This document shows positions 5,584 through 8,377 of a stretch of DNA of 8,377 bases, one piece after another. How positions within the stretch are numbered: position 1 is the stretch's first letter; each line of letters starts with the position of its first letter. The DNA is taken from NCBI GenBank assembly GCA_041658955.1, contig JBAZZE010000031.1, positions 1 to 8,377 on the forward strand, in the 5' to 3' direction. The notes beneath the pieces were generated by a model, which did no database searches, was not told where the DNA came from, and saw only the letters and a list, made by a program, of their open reading frames with translations. The translations under genes and the position numbers were made by a program. The stretch is from UBA2283 sp041658955. GTDB lineage: Bacteria; Patescibacteriota; Microgenomatia; UBA12405.

Positions 5584-6066
5584 TTATATTTTGGCGGTAG
5601 AATAGGTAACCTGAAAATTGGCAGTGGATTGATTGTCATCCGGATCAAAAGCGTCAACTTGAATATTGTTAAGGCCGGATTCGAGTTCAATTTCAAGCTT
5701 AAAATCACCTTTATCGGAGGAGGTAGTTTGGTAATGCTTAAGACTAGTGTTGATAATAATTTGGCTATTGGGGGTGGCCGTTCCAGTTATTTCGAGAAGA
5801 GCATTGGCCACAATTTCTTCATTTTTGGGACTGGTGATAATTAGAGCAGATTCAGAAGCTGAAGTAGTATCAATAACTTTGGTATCGTCGGTTATTTTAT
5901 TAATCGCCGAAGAGGAGGTTGGTTCTGGAGAGGTTTCGCTTAAAACAGGGGTGGGTACAGGTTGGCGGATAGTTTTTTTACTTTTTTGGGATGCCAGATA
6001 GCCTCCGGTGAGACCGAAGCCCAAAAGTGCGCCTAAAGTAATAGCCAGGGTAATTTCTTTAAACAT
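5584..6066 (-). CDS. Membrane-anchored or exported protein with an Ig-like domain
   Basis: This 160-residue protein has an N-terminal hydrophobic segment (about 5-25) that would act as a signal anchor. A positively charged patch and a Pro/Ser/Thr-rich linker (about 28-75) follow, then a C-terminal beta-sandwich-like domain (about 77-158) with the pattern ITSPKNEEIV...ITGTATPNSQIIIN...GDFKLEIELESGLNNIQVDA, which resembles bacterial Ig-like domains of surface proteins. The gene starts 54 nt from the divergent degenerate hydrolase gene and is followed after 1 nt by a second exported protein, so the two are probably co-expressed cell-surface factors. No catalytic motif is visible. Confidence 0.8.
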   Translation of the reverse strand: MFKEITLAITLGALLGFGLTGGYLASQKSKKTIRQPVPTPVLSETSPEPTSSSAINKITDDTKVIDTTSASESALIITSPKNEEIVANALLEITGTATPNSQIIINTSLKHYQTTSSDKGDFKLEIELESGLNNIQVDAFDPDDNQSTANFQVTYSTAKI

Positions 6067-6079
6067 GAGTAATTGATAG

Positions 6080-6085
6080 ATGATA
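6080..6085 (-). promoter_or_regulatory. Possible -10 box for the exported-protein operon
   Basis: TATCAT (5 of 6 matches to TATAAT) lies 13 nt before the ATG at 6066, in the 54-nt gap between divergent genes. No convincing -35 is present. This is a weak call. Confidence 0.35.
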
Positions 6086-6106
6086 CCACGGAACAGGGGT
6101 GGTAAA

Positions 6107-6115
6107 TGTTAAAAT
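6107..6115 (+). promoter_or_regulatory. Extended -10 leaderless promoter of the hydrolase-fold gene and dnaB
   Basis: TGTTAAAAT is the same extended -10 as in the tRNA-His attenuator promoter. It ends 5 nt before the ATG at 6121, so transcription would start at or within a base or two of that codon. This also argues against the ATG at 6106, which lies upstream of this -10. Confidence 0.6.
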
Positions 6116-6120
6116 CAGGT

Positions 6121-6696
6121 ATGGAAATAAAAAATAATGGTCAAAATGGCTTGCAAATTATTGGTAAAAAAGAAACTGTATTGGTAAACCCATCGGGAGA
6201 TACCCTGAAAAAATCAACTTCGAGAGTGATTTTGTATAACCGTAAAGTGGAAACTGGACTTTTAACTATGGAGAATAAAGTACTGATTATTGGACCAGGG
6301 GAATATGAGGTGGGTGGAGTCGAAATAAATGGTCACAATGACGGTGAAGATGGCGTAGTCTACTCAGTGGTAATTGATGGGATAGCAGTTGCAATTTTGG
6401 GGAGTCTTAAGGGTGAATTAAGTGAAAAAAAGATCGATAAGATTGGAAGTGCCGATGTGCTTTTGGCTGATATCGGTGGTTATGGTGAGTCTCAGAGTAA
6501 GTCTCTTCTAAAATTAGCTAAGAAATGGGGAGCAAATTACCTTTTGCCATACGGACAGAACGAAGGTGGTACCGAAACTAAGGATTTTTTGAATGTAGCT
6601 GATAATGAGGGATTGGAACCGGTGGCTAGCCTTAAAATTGATAAAGATACCTTGCCTGAGGGAATGGAAACAGTGTTATTAAAGGAAACAGCCTAA
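6121..6696 (+). CDS. Degenerate metallo-beta-lactamase-fold protein
   Basis: This 191-residue protein resembles UlaG-like metallo-beta-lactamase-fold proteins. The diagnostic segments are IIGPGEYEVGGVEINGH (56-72), AVAILGSL (90-97, where active members carry HLGDL with a metal-binding Asp), and SADVLLADIGGYG (110-122). The HxHxDH zinc motif is absent, the region that should carry it is shortened, and the LGD aspartate is Ser, so metal-dependent hydrolysis is unlikely. I chose the ATG at 6121 from the -10 box just upstream; 6106 is the alternative. It ends 2 nt before dnaB, so the two genes form an operon. The role is unknown: a structural or regulatory use of the fold is possible. Confidence 0.75.
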   Translation: MEIKNNGQNGLQIIGKKETVLVNPSGDTLKKSTSRVILYNRKVETGLLTMENKVLIIGPGEYEVGGVEINGHNDGEDGVVYSVVIDGIAVAILGSLKGELSEKKIDKIGSADVLLADIGGYGESQSKSLLKLAKKWGANYLLPYGQNEGGTETKDFLNVADNEGLEPVASLKIDKDTLPEGMETVLLKETA

Positions 6697-6698
6697 AA

Positions 6699-8006
6699 AT
6701 GAGCGATAGCCTGCGAATGCCTCCACATTCTGACGAAGCGGAAACCAGCGTTCTCGGGTCAATTTTAATTGATAATGATGCTATTTTATCGGTCTCGGAG
6801 TTTTTGAGGCCAGAACATTTTTACGATCCTAACAAATCCAGTGTTTATGAAGCGATGCTGAGTCTCTATGAAAATCGGTCGCCGATTGATATGGTGACTG
6901 TTTCGGAGAAACTGCGGGAATTAAAATCCTTGAAAAAGGTGGGTGGGAAAGCCTTTTTAAGTCGACTAGCCAATGATGTTCCTACTAGTGCTAATGTTGA
7001 AAGTTACGGAAAAATTATTAAATCTCTGTCAGCAAAAAGAGAATTAATATCTGCCGCAGGAAGAATATCGGAACGATCATTTGATGAGGGAGTGACCTCT
7101 CCGGAACTTCTAGATTACGCTGAACAGGAAATTTTTTCATTGAGTCAAAAACATTTAAAGTCAGTTCCAAGTTCCTTAAAGGAAGTTTTGACAGCCAGTT
7201 TTGATCGCCTAGATGAGTTACAGAAGATGGGAACAGGACTGCGGGGGATACCTACTGGTTTTCATCAATTGGATAGTCTTTTAGCGGGGATGCAGGACAG
7301 CAACTTGATTGTTTTGGCGGCTCGTCCTGGAGTAGGTAAAACTGCATTTGGTTTAAACATTGCCCGTTATTGTTCGGTGGAGAAGAAAGTGCCTACCTGT
7401 ATTTTTTCACTGGAAATGAGTAAAGAAGAGTTGGTAGACCGTCTTTTGGTCCGACAGGGTCTTATCGATGCGTGGAAACTAAAAACAGGACAATTGTCAG
7501 ATGATGACTTTGCTTCGTTATCAGAGGCGATGGGGGTATTAGCTGAGGCTCCCTTATATATTGACGATACCCCTGGTTTGACTGTGACTGAACTAAGGAC
7601 CAAAGCTAGAAGATTACAGGTCGATAAAGGGATTAGGTTTATTATTGTGGACTATTTACAGTTGATGCATGGAATGTCCAGGGACAATCGGGTACAAGAG
7701 GTCTCAGAGATCTCTCAAGGACTAAAGAATTTGGCTCGTGAGCTAAAATTACCAATAGTCGCTATGGCTCAGCTAAACCGTCAGATGGAAAGCCGTGGAG
7801 GTAAACCAAGATTATCAGACCTTCGAGAATCAGGTAGTATCGAACAAGATGCTGATGTGGTGATGTTTTTACATCGTGAGGACGAAGAGGTGAGGGAACT
7901 GGTGATGTGCTCTATCGAGAAACATCGGAATGGTCCGACTGGTCAGTTCAACTTGTACTTCAACGGTAAACAAGTAAGCTACTTTGATGTGGAGAAGAAA
8001 GGATAA
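6699..8006 (+). CDS. dnaB: Replicative DNA helicase DnaB
   Basis: This is the hexameric ATP-driven helicase that unwinds DNA at the replication fork. At 435 residues it is close to the usual 440-470, with no intein. The N-terminal domain has MPPHSDEAETSVLGSIL (7-23) and runs to about 105, and a linker helix region follows. The RecA-like C-terminal domain has Walker A ARPGVGKT (208-215), SLEM with the catalytic E239, Walker B IIVDYLQL (315-322, D318), QLNRQMESR (358-366), DLRESGSIEQDAD (374-386) and EKHRNGPTG (407-415), which carries the likely arginine finger R410. The start lies 2 nt after the upstream stop codon, with AAGGA about 13 nt before it as a weak ribosome-binding site. It is very likely co-transcribed with the hydrolase-fold gene. 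Confidence 0.97.
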   Translation: MSDSLRMPPHSDEAETSVLGSILIDNDAILSVSEFLRPEHFYDPNKSSVYEAMLSLYENRSPIDMVTVSEKLRELKSLKKVGGKAFLSRLANDVPTSANVESYGKIIKSLSAKRELISAAGRISERSFDEGVTSPELLDYAEQEIFSLSQKHLKSVPSSLKEVLTASFDRLDELQKMGTGLRGIPTGFHQLDSLLAGMQDSNLIVLAARPGVGKTAFGLNIARYCSVEKKVPTCIFSLEMSKEELVDRLLVRQGLIDAWKLKTGQLSDDDFASLSEAMGVLAEAPLYIDDTPGLTVTELRTKARRLQVDKGIRFIIVDYLQLMHGMSRDNRVQEVSEISQGLKNLARELKLPIVAMAQLNRQMESRGGKPRLSDLRESGSIEQDADVVMFLHREDEEVRELVMCSIEKHRNGPTGQFNLYFNGKQVSYFDVEKKG

Positions 8007-8012
8007 GTGATA

Positions 8013-8018
8013 TATAAT
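8013..8018 (+). promoter_or_regulatory. -10 box of a leaderless promoter for the small gene after dnaB
   Basis: A perfect TATAAT begins 7 nt after the dnaB stop codon and ends 7 nt before the ATG at 8026, matching the leaderless spacing seen elsewhere in the window. No clear -35 is seen in the end of dnaB. Confidence 0.6.
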
Positions 8019-8025
8019 CCCAATT

Positions 8026-8253
8026 ATGGGACTACCATTAGGTATAAATGGCTTTGAAGTTGCAGTTTTAGTTTCCAGTATGGTCGGCGGTGGTGCCGAA
8101 ATTTTACACGATGGCCTAGTTATTCAAAACGGAGAAGTTATTGGCAGAATGTCACTACAAGCTATGGATCTTGATCTGACATGTCAAAATCTTCGTGATG
8201 AAATATTTGCTAGAGCTGCGGTTCAAAGTGACCGGGTCACCGTAACAGGATAA
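8026..8253 (+). CDS. Uncharacterised small protein
   Basis: I do not recognise this 75-residue protein. It has a mildly hydrophobic N-terminal half (GFEVAVLVSSMVGGGAEIL, 9-27) that is too Gly-rich and short for a confident membrane segment, and an acidic, mixed C-terminal half. A TATAAT box 7 nt upstream gives it a leaderless start and is the main evidence that it is real. It lies 19 nt after dnaB and ends 8 nt before the convergent tRNA-Leu, and no terminator is visible in that gap. Confidence 0.6.
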   Translation: MGLPLGINGFEVAVLVSSMVGGGAEILHDGLVIQNGEVIGRMSLQAMDLDLTCQNLRDEIFARAAVQSDRVTVTG

Positions 8254-8261
8254 TTAAAATG

Positions 8262-8345
8262 TGCCGAAAGAGGGAATCGAACCCCCATGACATTGCTGCC
8301 ACACGATTTTGAGTCGTGCGCGTCTACCAATTCCGCCATTTCGGC
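8262..8345 (-). tRNA. tRNA-Leu (anticodon CAA)
   Basis: This class II tRNA has acceptor stem GCCGAAA with TTTCGGC, a D-arm GCGG...TAGACGC typical of leucine tRNAs, anticodon stem CACGA with TCGTG around loop CTCAAAA (anticodon CAA at 8309-8311, reading UUG), a long variable arm, a T-arm with GGTTCGATTCC, and A73. CAT, not CCA, follows A73, so the CCA end must be added after transcription, unlike the tRNA-His here. Confidence 0.95.
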
Positions 8346-8356
8346 AAAGCAAGACA

Positions 8357-8362
8357 AGTATA
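8357..8362 (-). promoter_or_regulatory. -10 box of the tRNA-Leu promoter
   Basis: TATACT lies 11 nt before the first base of tRNA-Leu, a fitting distance for a short 5' extension. The -35 would lie at or beyond the window edge and cannot be seen. Confidence 0.55.
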
Positions 8363-8377
8363 GCAAAAATGTAGTGT

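Noticed and set aside
5583..5708. A longer start at 5708 for the exported DUF5666-like protein.
   Set aside because: It would lie mostly within the upstream exported gene, and the signal peptide begins exactly at the ATG at 5582.
5470..5844. A 124-codon plus-strand open frame.
   Set aside because: It is antisense to the two exported proteins, which have clear signal segments and domain structure.
8228..8240. A short GTGACC/GGTCAC inverted repeat near the end of the 75-residue gene as a terminator.
   Set aside because: It lies inside the coding region, has almost no loop and no T-run follows.

Overview
The window looks like chromosomal DNA of a reduced-genome bacterium, most likely Candidate Phyla Radiation (Patescibacteria), perhaps Microgenomates. 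That placement is an inference from small exported proteins with Pro/Thr linkers, a metallo-beta-lactamase-fold protein stripped of its metal ligands, very tight gene packing, AT-rich intergenic DNA, and several start codons only 5-9 nt behind a TATAAT-type -10 box (leaderless translation). There are no insertion sequences, phage genes or CRISPR arrays.

Layout. Minus strand, read from right to left: tRNA-Leu(CAA) at the right edge; an operon of two exported proteins (6066-5584 and 5582-4836); a histidine leader-peptide attenuator (4822-4684) directly in front of tRNA-His(GTG); a tandem LuxS-like gene (4568-3618); a second histidine leader-peptide attenuator (3621-3455); then an operon of a 93-residue unknown protein, a circularly permuted ATP-grasp protein, a HAD-family protein and hisS (ending at position 3). 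Plus strand: a degenerate metallo-beta-lactamase-fold protein (6121-6696), dnaB (6699-8006) and a 75-residue unknown protein (8026-8253).

The main discovery is a pair of transcription attenuators, each with a near-leaderless short ORF rich in His codons (HHH in one, HHTH in the other), a hairpin whose 5' arm lies at those codons, an alternative 2:3 pairing, and an intrinsic terminator with a U-run. One controls access to tRNA-His itself and the other controls the operon that ends in histidyl-tRNA synthetase. Together they would form a local histidine-charging circuit: poor supply of His-tRNA(His) stalls the leader ribosome and raises both the tRNA and its synthetase. Attenuation by leader peptides is classical for biosynthetic operons and some synthetase operons; its use on a tRNA gene, and twice in one CPR-like locus, appears unusual to me.

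The other striking element is the LuxS-like protein. It seems to be two LuxS-type domains fused in one chain, with the zinc-binding residues kept only in the first half and the catalytic-cysteine motif kept only in the second. Why this protein, the 93-residue protein and the ATP-grasp protein sit among the histidine-charging genes is unknown.
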